Positions 1 through 10,605 of a stretch of 64,000 nt of DNA are shown here, in pieces. This stretch comes from Candidatus Rokuibacteriota bacterium (lineage in GTDB: Bacteria > Methylomirabilota > Methylomirabilia > Rokubacteriales > CSP1-6). The notes beneath the pieces were generated by a model. It had not been told where the DNA came from, did not search any database, and was given only the letters and a program-made list of their open reading frames with translations. Numbering within the stretch: the first letter of the stretch is position 1; every line of letters starts with the position of its first letter. The translations under genes were made by a program, and so were the position numbers. Location: the NCBI GenBank assembly GCA_003220435.1, contig QHSL01000072.1:27591-91590 (forward strand), given 5' to 3'.

Positions 1-84
1 TGCGTTCGCCAGTGGCGCGAGCGGGCCGGTCAGGAGCATCACGAGCGACACGGCCACGGCCAGCGTTCGGAATTCGGTTCTCAT
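1..84 (-). CDS. Partial secreted protein, signal peptide only
   Basis: This is the 5' end of a leftward gene that runs off the window edge. ATG is at 84 (complement), and a strong GGAGGAG ribosome site is read from 91-97. The 28 visible codons encode MRTEFRTLAV followed by a hydrophobic stretch and a small-residue end (ANA). That is a Sec-type signal peptide with a likely signal peptidase I site at the window border. The mature domain is outside the window, so no function can be assigned. Confidence 0.6.
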   Translation of the reverse strand, partial: MRTEFRTLAVAVSLVMLLTGPLAPLANA

Positions 85-192
85 CGCAAGCTCCTCCTAC
101 CCATTGTCCGCCCTCGGGGGCGCTCGCTTGAAGTATTTCCCGGAGCCTTGACTATAGCAAACGACGCGCCGGCGCGGAAACTCGACAAACGC

Positions 193-198
193 TATAAT
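193..198 (+). promoter_or_regulatory. Possible -10 box of the FAH gene
   Basis: A perfect TATAAT lies 36 bp before the ATG at 234, in an otherwise GC-rich gap between divergent genes. No convincing -35 hexamer was found at the right distance. A GGGAGG ribosome site follows at 218-223. The start point would give a leader of about 30 nt. Confidence 0.35.
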
Positions 199-233
199 CG
201 GCGGCACATTCTCCTGCGGGAGGTCTGTCACCC

Positions 234-1136
234 ATGAAGCTGGTCCGCTTCTCCACGAATGGCCAGTCGCCTCGCCTCGGCGCGCTGCATGGGGATCGGA
301 TCGCCGACCTCCAGGCGAGCGTCGCGGCCACTCTGACGCATCGCGGCGTAACCCGCTCGGCGGAGATCGCCGCGGCCCTGGTTCCGAACAGCGCTCGGGC
401 GTTCATGGAGGGAGGTCCGGCGGCCGAGGAAGCGATCGCCGGGATCAAGGAGTGGGTGACGGTTCCCACATCTTCGGCGCGCCTGCACGCGCCGATCGCC
501 GACCCGGGGAAATTCATATGCATCGGGCTCAACTACCGCGACCACGCGGAGGAAGCCAACCAGCCGATCCCCAAGGAGCCGCCGATCTTCGCGAAGTGGT
601 CGAACGCGATCCTCGATCCGGGCGAGCCGATCCTGCGACCCCGCGGCTCCAACATGCTCGACTGGGAGGTGGAACTCGGGGTGGTCATCGGTCGCACCGC
701 GCGCTTCGTCCCGAAAGAACGGGCGCTCGACTATGTCTGGGGCTACACGATCATCAACGACGTGAGCGCTCGCGACTTCCAGTTCATCGGGAGCCAGTGG
801 ATGGCCGGGAAGATCCCCGAGACCTTCGCGCCGGTCGGACCCTACATCGCTGATCGGACCGAGATTCCGGACCCGCACGTCCTCGAGCTCAAGCTGTGGG
901 TCAACGGAACGCAGATGCAGAGCGGTAACACCAAGACATTCATCTTCGACGTCCGGTATCTCGTGAGCTACCTCTCGAATCTGATCACCCTCTCACCCGG
1001 CGACCTCATCGCGACGGGGACGCCCCCCGGCGTGGGCTTCGCGCGGAAGCCGCCGGTCTTCCTGCAGCCAGGCGACACCTGCCGCCTGGAGATCACCGGC
1101 CTCGGACAGATCGAGAACGGAGTGAAGGAAGCATGA
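234..1136 (+). CDS. Fumarylacetoacetate hydrolase (FAH) family protein
   Basis: A 300-residue cytoplasmic enzyme of the FAH superfamily (fumarylacetoacetases, acylpyruvases, HpaG/MhpD-type hydratases and decarboxylases). The N-terminal ~90 residues are the variable FAH_N part. The catalytic domain follows, with GLNYRDHAEE (about 98-107), the divalent-metal ligands E145 and E147 in DWEVELG and D176 in NDVSARD, and a C-terminal GTPPGVG loop. The start is set by GGGAGG 11 nt upstream. The stop overlaps the next gene's ATG by 4 nt, so the two are probably co-translated. The substrate cannot be told from sequence; the family usually splits C-C bonds in dioxo acids from aromatic catabolism. Confidence 0.9.
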   Translation: MKLVRFSTNGQSPRLGALHGDRIADLQASVAATLTHRGVTRSAEIAAALVPNSARAFMEGGPAAEEAIAGIKEWVTVPTSSARLHAPIADPGKFICIGLNYRDHAEEANQPIPKEPPIFAKWSNAILDPGEPILRPRGSNMLDWEVELGVVIGRTARFVPKERALDYVWGYTIINDVSARDFQFIGSQWMAGKIPETFAPVGPYIADRTEIPDPHVLELKLWVNGTQMQSGNTKTFIFDVRYLVSYLSNLITLSPGDLIATGTPPGVGFARKPPVFLQPGDTCRLEITGLGQIENGVKEA

Positions 1137-2371
1137 TCGCCCGCGAGGCGCCCATGCTCGACGTGATCGCGCCGCTTGTCGTCACGAACACGACCAAGAT
1201 CGTGCTGGTCTCGCTCGATGGGCTCGGCGGCCTCCCCCGTCCAGAGACCGGACGCTCGGAGCTCGAGACGGCGCGCCTGCCGAATCTCTCCCAGCTCGCG
1301 ACCGAATCGGCGTGCGGCCTCATCCGTCACGTCGCGCCCGGCATCACCCCGGGCAGCGGCCCAGGGCACCTCGGGCTCTTCGGCTACGATCCGCTCCATT
1401 TTCTGGTCGGGCGCGGGGTCCTCGAGGCGCTCGGTATCGAGTTCGACCTGCGCCCGGGCGATATCGCTGCGCGGGGGAATTTCTGCACGGTGGACCGGGC
1501 GGGCCGCATCACCGACCGCCGCGCGGGCCGGATCTCGACCGACCTGTGCGTGCGCCTGACGGAGCGCCTGCGCACCATTCGCCTGCCGGGGATCGAGGTG
1601 CTCGTCGAGCCCGTGAAGGACTATCGCTTTGTCCTCGTTCTACGCGCCCGGGCCCGCGGTGGCGCCCCGAAGCTGTCGGCACAGCTCTCGGAGAGCGACC
1701 CTCAAATTCTCGACAAGCCGCCGCTCCCGATCAAGGCGCTCCACCCGAAGGCGAAGGCCACCGCCACCCTCGTCAACCGGTTCGTCGCGGAGGCTCGCCG
1801 CCTGCTCGCTGACGAGACGCCGGCGAACATGGTGCTCCTGCGCGGGTTCGATCAATCGCCGAAGCTCCCGCGGTTCCCCGAGATCTACGGGCTCCGCAGC
1901 GCCGCCATCGCCGCCTATCCGATGTATCGCGGCCTGGCCAAGGTCGTCGGGATGGAGATCCTCAAGACGGGCAGCACGTTCGCCGACGAGCTCGCGACGC
2001 TCCGCGACCACTGGGATGCGTACGACTTCTTTTTCGTCCACTACAAGGACACCGACAAGGCGGGCGAGGACGGGGACTTCGATGCGAAGGTCGACGCGCT
2101 CGAGCGCCTGGACCGGGCGATCCCCGAGATTCGCGCCCTGAAACCCGATGTCCTCATCGTCTCCGGCGATCACGCCACCCCCTCGATCCTGGCCGCCCAT
2201 GGCTGGCAGCCGGTCCCGGTGCTGGTCTGGAGCCGCTACTGCGGCGCCGACGTCGTGACCGCCTTCACCGAGCGCGCATGCGGCGCCGGCAGCCTCGGCG
2301 TGATGCCCGCCCAGCACCTCATGCCGCTGGTGATGGCCAACGCCCTCCGCCTGACCAAGTTCGGAGCCTGA
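1133..2371 (+). CDS. apgM: 2,3-bisphosphoglycerate-independent phosphoglycerate mutase, archaeal type
   Basis: A 412-residue member of the alkaline phosphatase/iPGM superfamily, archaeal-type ApgM branch, interconverting 3- and 2-phosphoglycerate. Visible motifs are the N-terminal metal Asp in VSLDGLGG (D29), the phosphorylated Ser in TPGSGPGHLGLFGYDP (S75), HYKDTDKAGEDGD (about 302-314) and SGDHATPS (about 346-353). Length is normal for ApgM (about 400). ATG overlaps the FAH stop (ATGA). MLDVI at residue 8 is an alternative start, but the coupled ATG is preferred. Confidence 0.88.
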   Translation: MIAREAPMLDVIAPLVVTNTTKIVLVSLDGLGGLPRPETGRSELETARLPNLSQLATESACGLIRHVAPGITPGSGPGHLGLFGYDPLHFLVGRGVLEALGIEFDLRPGDIAARGNFCTVDRAGRITDRRAGRISTDLCVRLTERLRTIRLPGIEVLVEPVKDYRFVLVLRARARGGAPKLSAQLSESDPQILDKPPLPIKALHPKAKATATLVNRFVAEARRLLADETPANMVLLRGFDQSPKLPRFPEIYGLRSAAIAAYPMYRGLAKVVGMEILKTGSTFADELATLRDHWDAYDFFFVHYKDTDKAGEDGDFDAKVDALERLDRAIPEIRALKPDVLIVSGDHATPSILAAHGWQPVPVLVWSRYCGADVVTAFTERACGAGSLGVMPAQHLMPLVMANALRLTKFGA

Positions 2372-2422
2372 CGCGACAATTCGCTTGCCTCGTGCCGGGG
2401 CCCGGTCATACTCCGAAGTAGG

Positions 2423-3769
2423 ATGGAAGAGACCGGGCGACTGACCGAGTCGGTCAAGCAGCTCCTCGGCGAAGGCCGGGACGAGCGGCTGGCCGACCTC
2501 TTGGAAGATGCGCACCCGGCGGACGTGTCCCGGGTGATCCGCGAACTCCCGCACGAAGATCAGATCCGCGTCTTCCGCCTCCTCGCACCTCAGCGCGCGG
2601 GTGAGGTGCTGGCCGAGCTCGACGACCCGACGCTGCGCGAACTGGTCGGCTCGCTTCCCGAGGTCGAGGTTTCACGCGTCCTCGATCGTATGCCGCCGGA
2701 GCACGTCGTGGACGTTGTCGAGGAGCTGCCCAAGGCGCAGGCAGAAGAAATCCTCGAGCTCATGGAGGAGGAGAAGGCCGAGGAGGTCCAAGAGCTCCTC
2801 GAATACAAGGAGGGCACGGCGGGCCGGCTGATGTCGCCCGAGTTCGTCGCCGTGCGGGAAGAGGCGACCGTCGCCCAGGCGATCGAGCACATCCGCAAGG
2901 CGGCACCGGGCGAGGGCGACTTCTACCTCTACGTCGTGGACGATCACGACCACCTCGTCGGCGTCGTCCCCCTCCACCGGCTCCTTGCCGCCGAGGCGGC
3001 GACGCCGATCAGCGCGATCCGCACCGAGGATGTCGAGAGCGTCAGGGTAGACATGGACCAGGAAGAGGTCGCGCGGCTCGTGCAGCACTACAACCTGATC
3101 CAGATCCCGGTAGTGGATGTCAACCGGCGCCTCCTCGGCACGATCGGCGTCGACGACGTCATCGACGTCATTCGCGAGGAGGCCACCGAGGACATCCAGC
3201 GCCTCGGCGGCGTCGCCGGCGACGAGACCGTGCTCGACTCACCGAGGGCGGTCTTCCCCAAGCGCAACACCTGGCGGCTGATCAACCTCGGGACGGCCGT
3301 GCTGGCGGCGTCGGTCATCGGTCTCTTTGAGTCGTCGATCCAGACCCTGGCGACGCTGGCGGTCTTCATGCCGATCGTCGCCTCGATGGGCGGCATCGCG
3401 ACGACCCAGACCGCCACGGTCGTCGTCCGCGGAATCGCGCTGGGCGACATGACCGGGAGCGTCTTGCGCCGCGTCCTCTACAAGGAGCTCTGGCTTGGGC
3501 TCGCGACCGGCGCGGCGAACGGGCTCGTCATTGCGGCGATCGCCTATCTCTGGAAGGGGCAGCTGCTCCTGTCGCTGATCCTGGCCGTGGCCCTCATGGC
3601 CAACATGATCGTTGCCGCCGTCGTAGGCACGCTGATCCCGATTGCGCTCAAGACTTCTCGGGTCGACCCGGCGATCGCGTCGAGCGTGATTATTACGACG
3701 TTCACGGATGTGTTCGGATTCTTTTCCTTCCTGGGACTGGCCACGATCCTGATCAGGTTTCTCCTCTAG
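2423..3769 (+). CDS. mgtE: Magnesium transporter MgtE
   Basis: A 448-residue inner-membrane Mg2+ channel. The cytosolic N domain (about 1-135) is superhelical and rich in acidic helices such as LMEEEKAEEVQELL. Two CBS domains follow (about 140-265). The C-terminal part (about 285-448) has five hydrophobic segments, including the conserved SMGGIATTQTAT region that lines the pore. Length and domain order match the family. The gap to apgM is only 51 bp and holds no obvious Mg2+ riboswitch. In the family the N and CBS domains gate the channel by Mg2+ binding. Confidence 0.95.
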   Translation: MEETGRLTESVKQLLGEGRDERLADLLEDAHPADVSRVIRELPHEDQIRVFRLLAPQRAGEVLAELDDPTLRELVGSLPEVEVSRVLDRMPPEHVVDVVEELPKAQAEEILELMEEEKAEEVQELLEYKEGTAGRLMSPEFVAVREEATVAQAIEHIRKAAPGEGDFYLYVVDDHDHLVGVVPLHRLLAAEAATPISAIRTEDVESVRVDMDQEEVARLVQHYNLIQIPVVDVNRRLLGTIGVDDVIDVIREEATEDIQRLGGVAGDETVLDSPRAVFPKRNTWRLINLGTAVLAASVIGLFESSIQTLATLAVFMPIVASMGGIATTQTATVVVRGIALGDMTGSVLRRVLYKELWLGLATGAANGLVIAAIAYLWKGQLLLSLILAVALMANMIVAAVVGTLIPIALKTSRVDPAIASSVIITTFTDVFGFFSFLGLATILIRFLL

Positions 3770-3777
3770 GGGGCCGT

Positions 3778-3795
3778 CAAGCGAAAAGTCGCTTG
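3778..3795 (+). terminator. Short hairpin after mgtE
   Basis: A perfect 7-bp stem (CAAGCGA / TCGCTTG) with an AAAG loop lies 9 nt after the mgtE stop. There is no T-run, so intrinsic termination is uncertain. It partly overlaps the -35 box proposed for the next gene. Confidence 0.35.
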
Positions 3796-3821
3796 GCAAC
3801 CCGGGCTGCAGTAGTTAGAAT
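3793..3821 (+). promoter_or_regulatory. Sigma-70-like promoter for the methyltransferase gene
   Basis: TTGGCA (3793-3798) and TAGAAT (3816-3821) are separated by exactly 17 bp, about 60 nt before the GTG start at 3883. This is one of the best -35/-10 pairs in the window. Confidence 0.55.
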
Positions 3822-3882
3822 ACGCGCGGCTCTCGGCTATGACCGGCCTCACACCCAAACTCGAATCGCGGGAGGGCTTTGA

Positions 3883-4515
3883 GTGGTGGACGCCGCGTTG
3901 GAGAAGAGGCAGGTCCAGCGTGCATACGAGTTGTACGCTCCCGTTTACGACTTCATCTTCGACTGGATTTTTGCGCCCGGGCGGACCGCCGCCGTCAAGC
4001 AGCTGGCGATCCAGCGAAGCGACTCGGTGCTCGAGGTGGGCATCGGCACCGGCCTGAACCTTCCGCTCTACCCGTGGTCGTGCCAGCTCACCGGCATCGA
4101 TCTCATGCAGGAGATGCTCGACAAGGCGGTGGAGCGCGTCCACAACCTCGCCATGCCCAACGTGACGTTGAAAGTCATGGACGCGACGTCCATGGACTTC
4201 GGCGAGAACGAGTTCGACAAGGCGCTCGCCACCTATACGATTTCCGCCGTGCCCGATCCGATCGCGGTCCTGCGCGAGATGCGCCGCGTTGTGAAGCCGG
4301 ACGGCATCATCGTGATCCTGAACCACTTCCGGAGCCAGCGCAGGGTCACCGGGTGGATCGAAGACATGCTCGCGCCGCTCTGCACGCGCCTGGGCTGGAA
4401 GTCGAACCTCGCCCTGGCGCCGCTTCTGGAGCAGGTGGCGTTGGTGCCCGAGTCGATCGACTACGTCAACCTGTTCAAGGGCTGGCGCCTCGTGACGTTC
4501 GTCAACCGGAAGTAG
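3883..4515 (+). CDS. SAM-dependent methyltransferase, PmtA-like
   Basis: A 210-residue class I methyltransferase with the Rossmann motif I VLEVGIGTGLNLPLY (about 50-64), an acidic end of strand 2 (GIDLM) and motif Post-I VMDATSMDFGEN. The overall pattern (YELYAPVYDFIFDWIF at the start, RRVVKPDGIIVILNHF) resembles bacterial phosphatidylethanolamine N-methyltransferases and UbiE-like enzymes, so a lipid head group is a plausible substrate. Two adjacent GTG codons at 3883 and 3886 can start it. A GGAGGG ribosome site lies just upstream (3871-3876). The exact substrate is inferred from resemblance only. Confidence 0.8.
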   Translation: MVDAALEKRQVQRAYELYAPVYDFIFDWIFAPGRTAAVKQLAIQRSDSVLEVGIGTGLNLPLYPWSCQLTGIDLMQEMLDKAVERVHNLAMPNVTLKVMDATSMDFGENEFDKALATYTISAVPDPIAVLREMRRVVKPDGIIVILNHFRSQRRVTGWIEDMLAPLCTRLGWKSNLALAPLLEQVALVPESIDYVNLFKGWRLVTFVNRK

Positions 4516-4602
4516 CCCGACTCACCGCCCGCGCCGAGATCAACCGCGTCTCACACGCCGTCGGGCCAGGAACCGGCCGGCTGGCAGATCCTGCCGCTGC
4601 TC

Positions 4603-5553
4603 TTGCTGGCGGTGCTCCTGGTCCTGCCCGTCATGCGAGCCGGATGCCGAGCAAGCCTTGCGGCCGCGTTTTTGGTCGAGTTCCTGACCCACGCTCCCGT
4701 GCTCACGGCGACGACCGCGGCGCCCGTCAGGGGCCCGCTCGGCGTCGCCGGCGCGGCGGCGGACCTCTATAGCCACGCCGGCTGGACCCAGGGTGTCCGG
4801 CTGGTGCTCGTCCACGGCTTCGCCCCTGAGGGCAAGGGCGACCGGCGGGTCCGGGAGGCGGCGGTTCTCCTGGCGCGGACCGGCTTCGACGTCGCGGTCC
4901 CGACGATCGTGGGGCTCACGCGCGGGCGGCTGGGGCTCGAGGACGTCGAGACCGTGGTCGCCGCGCTCGCCAGCCATGCGGCGCCGACCGTCGTGATGGC
5001 CGTGAGCATCGGCGCCGGCCCCGCACTGCTCGCCGCCGCCGACCCGCGCGTCCGCGATCGGGTCAGCACGGTCGTATCCCTGGGAGGCTATGCGTCCGGG
5101 ATCGAGGCGGTGCGGTTCTGGCTGACCGGCGACTATGGGTTCGAAAACGTTCGGGGCCGGGTGGAGCACGATCCGGAGCTCCTGCGGATGTTCGTCCGCG
5201 CCAACTGGGACCTGCTCGATCCCGCGTCCCAGACGCTGCTGGAGAGGGGCGAGCCCGAGAACGCCGCCCGGTTCCTCGCCGCCCTCCCGCCGAACCTTCG
5301 GCGGCACCTCGAATCGCTCTCGCCCCTGCGAGTGGCACGCGACATCTCAGCGCCGCTCGTCCTGGTCCACGGCTATCAGGACCGCGCGGTGCCATACACG
5401 GAGAGCCTGCGACTCGCTGCCGCGCGGCCGGAGCGGACCGCAATCGTGCTGGTGGGCATCGTGGGGCACGTGGAAGGAGGTCCCGGCCTCGGCTGGCGGG
5501 CGGCCGCCGACTTCCTGGCGCTGTGGCGCGCGATGTACGGGTTGATCCCGTGA
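4603..5553 (+). CDS. Alpha/beta hydrolase with N-terminal hydrophobic segment
   Basis: About 316 residues. The first ~30 are hydrophobic, a signal anchor or uncleaved signal. An alpha/beta-hydrolase core follows with LVLVHGFAPEG (oxyanion region), a nucleophile elbow read as VSIGAG (Ser in place of the classic GxSxG, first Gly replaced by Val) and a late LVLVHGYQDRAVP segment carrying the acid. The His is probably in GHVEGG near the C-terminus. No ATG is in frame after the previous gene's stop, so TTG at 4603 (or a CTG just upstream) must start it. The substrate is unknown. Confidence 0.72.
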   Translation: MLAVLLVLPVMRAGCRASLAAAFLVEFLTHAPVLTATTAAPVRGPLGVAGAAADLYSHAGWTQGVRLVLVHGFAPEGKGDRRVREAAVLLARTGFDVAVPTIVGLTRGRLGLEDVETVVAALASHAAPTVVMAVSIGAGPALLAAADPRVRDRVSTVVSLGGYASGIEAVRFWLTGDYGFENVRGRVEHDPELLRMFVRANWDLLDPASQTLLERGEPENAARFLAALPPNLRRHLESLSPLRVARDISAPLVLVHGYQDRAVPYTESLRLAAARPERTAIVLVGIVGHVEGGPGLGWRAAADFLALWRAMYGLIP

Positions 5554-5701
5554 GTGTGGGATCCGTCGAGGCCTCCCGAGCACGCAGTCGAGGAGTGCCA
5601 CGGCTCCACCGGGGCGCTGGCGAGGGTTGGGGGCTTGCGGAGGCCCGTCGCGGCCCCCCATTTTCTTGGTTCTGAGGGTGGGGTGCTGCTAGGCTGCGCC
5701 C

Positions 5702-6286
5702 ATGAAAAAAGAAATTTGTGCGATCGCGGTGCTCCTGCTCTCGACTGCCGCGTGCGCGACGACGACGGCGCCGCGGCCTCAGTTCCCTGATATCACGCTG
5801 CCGACCGGGCTCACCTACCAGCCCGATCGCTCGGTCGTGATCGAGTCGCCGTCGGTCAAGGCGGCTCAGCTCGTCTATCGCGGACGTCTCGAGCCCCAGA
5901 GCCTCGGCGACGCGATGCGGGCGCGGTTGGAGTCGAGCGGTTGGCGACCGCTGTCCAGGACGAGCGCGGCCGCGGACGGAACGCGGCAGGTCTACGAGAA
6001 GGAGGGGCACGCGCTCGAGATCCACATCTATGAGGGATGGTGGTTCACGTACCTGACCGTCAGCGCCGCCGAGACGCTCCAGCAAGCGACGGCCGGGACG
6101 GCCAGCATTCCGGCGCCCGGAGTCGGTGCGGTGCAGGATCAGGAGAGAGTCACGCGTCCCGCGACGGCGTCGCTCGACGCGTCGGCCACGCCGGCCGCGC
6201 CTGCCATGCGCGATCAGGCGGCGAGGAGCGACCCGTCGTTCACGGACCGGGTGAAGCACTTCTTCACGAATCTGTTTTCCTGGTAG
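5702..6286 (+). CDS. Lipoprotein of unknown function
   Basis: A 194-residue secreted lipoprotein. It has a short basic N-terminus (MKKE), a hydrophobic stretch and a lipobox LSTAAC with Cys18 as the lipidated residue. The mature part has a compact domain (about 30-130) rich in charged and aromatic residues (YEKEGHALEIHIYEGWWF), then a Pro/Ala-rich linker. It ends in a conserved-looking amphipathic helix, FTDRVKHFFTNLFSW. The gene converges on the leftward NtrC-type gene. No family was recognised. Confidence 0.75.
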   Translation: MKKEICAIAVLLLSTAACATTTAPRPQFPDITLPTGLTYQPDRSVVIESPSVKAAQLVYRGRLEPQSLGDAMRARLESSGWRPLSRTSAAADGTRQVYEKEGHALEIHIYEGWWFTYLTVSAAETLQQATAGTASIPAPGVGAVQDQERVTRPATASLDASATPAAPAMRDQAARSDPSFTDRVKHFFTNLFSW

Positions 6287-6317
6287 GCCGGGCCCGGCGA
6301 CAGACGCGGGAGACCCG

Positions 6318-7756
<1,439 letters not shown>

Positions 7757-7760
<4 letters not shown>

Positions 7761-9208
7761 GGCCGGCGGCGTTCCATCACGATGTACTGGTTGCCGCCGG
7801 AGCCGGCGCCACCGATCCGGTGGACGTAGATCAGCACCGACTCGCCCGGCTTGAGCGCGCCCAGCGCGCGGTAGAGGTTGGCCGGATCGTCGATCGGCTT
7901 GCGGCCGAGCTCGAGGATCACGTCGCCGCGCTTGAGGCCGGCCTTCTCGGCCGCGCTTCCGGGCTGGACGTCGGTGACGAGCAGGCCGCGCGTGACTCCG
8001 AGGTCGAGGCGGAGCGCCGCGTCGCCGGTGAGTGCCTCGACGCTCAGGCCCCACTCGTCGGCCTCCGGCGCCTCGGCGGCCGCCGTCTCGTCGGAGGGCA
8101 TCTCCCCGATCTTGACGGTCACGGCCACGGGCTTCTTTTCGCGGATCACCGTGAGCTTCATAGTCTGTCCGGGCTTGAACGCGGCGACCCTCCGCTGGAG
8201 GTCGGGCACTTCCTTGACGGGCGCGCCGCCGAGCTCCACGACCACGTCCCCGGCCTTGAGACCGGCCGCTTCCGCAGGACTACCCTTCATTACCTCGGCC
8301 ACCAGGACCCCGCCGCGCTCCTTCACGCCGAAGCTACCGGAGAGCTGATCGGTCACGTCCTGGATGGCGATGCCGAGCCAGCCGCGCACGACCCGACCGC
8401 GCGTGATCAGTTGCTGCATCACGTCGCGCGCCTGGTTGATGGGGATCGAGAAGCCGATCCCCTGCCCGGCCGCGACGATGGCTGTGTTGATCCCGATCAC
8501 CTTGCCGTCGATGTTCAGGAGCGGCCCGCCAGAGTTGCCCGGGTTGATCGAGGCGTCGGTCTGGATGAAGTTGTCGTACTGCGTCACGCCCACGCGCGTC
8601 CGCGCCGTCGCGGAGATGATCCCCACCGTGACGGTGCGGTCGAGGCCGAACGGGTTCCCGATGGCGATCGCCCACTGCCCGACGCGGAGCTGGTCGGAGT
8701 CGCCCAGCTCGGCTACCGGCAGGGCGGCCGGCGCGTCCACCTTGAGCACGGCCAGGTCGGTCTTGGGATCGCGACCGACGAGCCGCGCCGTGAACTTCCG
8801 CTGATCCGAGAGACGCACGATGATGTCCTGAGCGTTCTCGATCACGTGGTTGTTCGTCAAGATGTACCCCTTCGGATCCACCAAGACGCCCGAGCCGGTG
8901 GCTCGCGCGTCCTCGCGCGGGCGCCGGCGGAAGTAGCGCTCGTAGAACTCCTCGCCGAAGAACTCGCGGAACCGCTCGGGTGATTCCTCGGCGGAGCCGG
9001 GCGGCGCCTTTTTCGGCACCGTGCTCACGTGCACCACCGCCGGGGTCACCCGGTCGGCCACCGCGCTGAACGCCTCTTCCATCGCGCGCAGGATCCCACG
9101 CGGATCCACTTTGGTCGCCGGGCGCGTCTCGGTCGGCGCCGGGCGCTGCTGTGCCCACGCCGGCCCGGCAACGAGCAGCGTGAAGGCGAGGACGATGAGT
9201 GCGTTCAT
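7757..9208 (-). CDS. DegP/HtrA-family periplasmic serine protease
   Basis: 483 residues. A cleavable signal peptide (hydrophobic 3-14, AWAQ at 17-20) exports it to the periplasm. The trypsin-like domain has the triad His121 (NNHVIE), Asp151 (KTDLAV) and Ser226 (GNSGGPL). Two PDZ domains follow (about 270-365 and 385-480), as in DegP/DegQ/MucD. It degrades or refolds misfolded envelope proteins. It is translationally coupled to the downstream NtrC-type regulator. The two-PDZ layout excludes DegS, which has one. Confidence 0.93.
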
Positions 9209-9221
9209 CGGGGGCTCGTCT

Positions 9222-10601
9222 CTACTCTACCCGGTCGCGCTCCGACTTCGCCAGAGGAACCAGCGCCAGCTCGAGCACGCGGCGCGTCCGACGCGTCACG
9301 CGGGCCGAGGCGCCGCGCCGGAGGTTGCCGACCCAGACGATCTCGCCGCCGGACTCCACCACGGGGATCCGGCCTCGCTCCCAACGAGGCACTTTCGCGT
9401 CGATGAGCAGCGTCTTGAGCCTCCGCTCTCCGCCGCCGAACGACACGAGGCGCTCGCCGGTCCGTCGCGCGCGAACGACCAGGGGGCCGGCGAGCTCGTC
9501 GGCATCGAACGCCACGCGGCTCGATTCGCGGGGAACCGCGTACTCGCCGGCGGCGACCACACGCGCCTCGAGCGCCAGGCCGATCTCCGGCAGCTCGGTG
9601 CGTCCCGGCACCGCGACCGCGCGCTCCGGCAGCCGCGGCGGCGAAGCCAGCGCCAGGCGCACCAGGCCGCAGCTGACCTCGATCGTGATGCCGCCCAGCT
9701 TGAACGGGCGGCGCGGCGCCGGCGTCGCCAGAACCCGGCGGAGCCCGCGATGGGCCCACGCCCGGAGCGGCGCGCGGCTGCCGAGACGCCCCGCTCCCTG
9801 GCGCAGCACCTCGGCGGCGGTCTGCCGTGCCAGCGATCGCAGCCGAGCGAGGGGAAGCGTCACCGTCTGATCGCCGAGCACGCCCAGCCGATCGAGCTCG
9901 GCGCTGGCGGCGCGGTCGAGGGTCGACACCGTGTCGCGCGCGAGCGTCGCCACGCGCGCGAGCGCGGTGGCGACCTCGGGGTTGTACGAGTCGGCGAGGA
10001 GTGGAAGCAGCTCATGGCGGATCCGGTTGCGCAGGAACTTGGGGTCGCGGTTCGTCGGATCCTCCACCCAGGAGAGGTCGGCCCGGCGAAGCTCGGCCTC
10101 GAGGGCGGCGCGCCGGACCTCGATCAGCGGCCGGATGATCTGCCCGCGCACGGGCGGGATCCCGGCAAGGCCTCGGACTCCCGCGCCCTGCAGCAGGCGC
10201 ATCAGCACCGTCTCGGCCTGGTCGTCGGCGGTGTGCCCGAGCGCGATCCGCTGCGCCCCGACGCGCGCGGCCCACGCCTCGAGCGCCGCGTGGCGGGCCG
10301 TCCGCGCGGCCGCCTCGAGCGACGCGCGCCGATCGACCGTCACGGTCGCGACGTCGACCGGGACGCCGAGGCGCGCGCCCAGCGCGCGCACGAAGTCTCC
10401 GTCGCGTGCCGAGTCGGGACGAAGCTCGTGGTCGACGTGCAGGACGTGGAGTCGCAGACGCCACGAGGGCACGAGTGCGATCAGCAGATGGAGCAGCGCC
10501 ACGGAGTCGGCGCCGCCCGACACGCCCACCAGGACCGTTTCGCCGCCCGCGAGCATCGCGTGGCGGCGAATGGTGCGCTCCACCAGGGCGCGCAGGGCCA
10601 C
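9222..10601 (-). CDS. tilS: tRNA(Ile)-lysidine synthase
   Basis: 459 residues from GTG at 10601, placed 4 nt after the stop of the moaX-like gene with a GGGGGG ribosome site about 8 nt upstream. The N-terminal PP-loop ATPase has the signature SGGADS (28-33) and HVDHELR. The TilS-specific middle contains LGHTADDQAETVLMRLLQG and RNRIRHELLPLL. A C-terminal substrate-binding domain follows. It modifies C34 of the CAU anticodon of tRNA-Ile2 to lysidine using ATP and lysine, an essential step. A longer frame upstream exists but overlaps the neighbour and is not needed. Confidence 0.92.
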   Translation of the reverse strand: MALRALVERTIRRHAMLAGGETVLVGVSGGADSVALLHLLIALVPSWRLRLHVLHVDHELRPDSARDGDFVRALGARLGVPVDVATVTVDRRASLEAAARTARHAALEAWAARVGAQRIALGHTADDQAETVLMRLLQGAGVRGLAGIPPVRGQIIRPLIEVRRAALEAELRRADLSWVEDPTNRDPKFLRNRIRHELLPLLADSYNPEVATALARVATLARDTVSTLDRAASAELDRLGVLGDQTVTLPLARLRSLARQTAAEVLRQGAGRLGSRAPLRAWAHRGLRRVLATPAPRRPFKLGGITIEVSCGLVRLALASPPRLPERAVAVPGRTELPEIGLALEARVVAAGEYAVPRESSRVAFDADELAGPLVVRARRTGERLVSFGGGERRLKTLLIDAKVPRWERGRIPVVESGGEIVWVGNLRRGASARVTRRTRRVLELALVPLAKSERDRVE

Positions 10602-10605
10602 CGGC

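Noticed and set aside
2372..2422. A magnesium riboswitch before mgtE
   Set aside because: The gap is only 51 bp, with no M-box-like structure.
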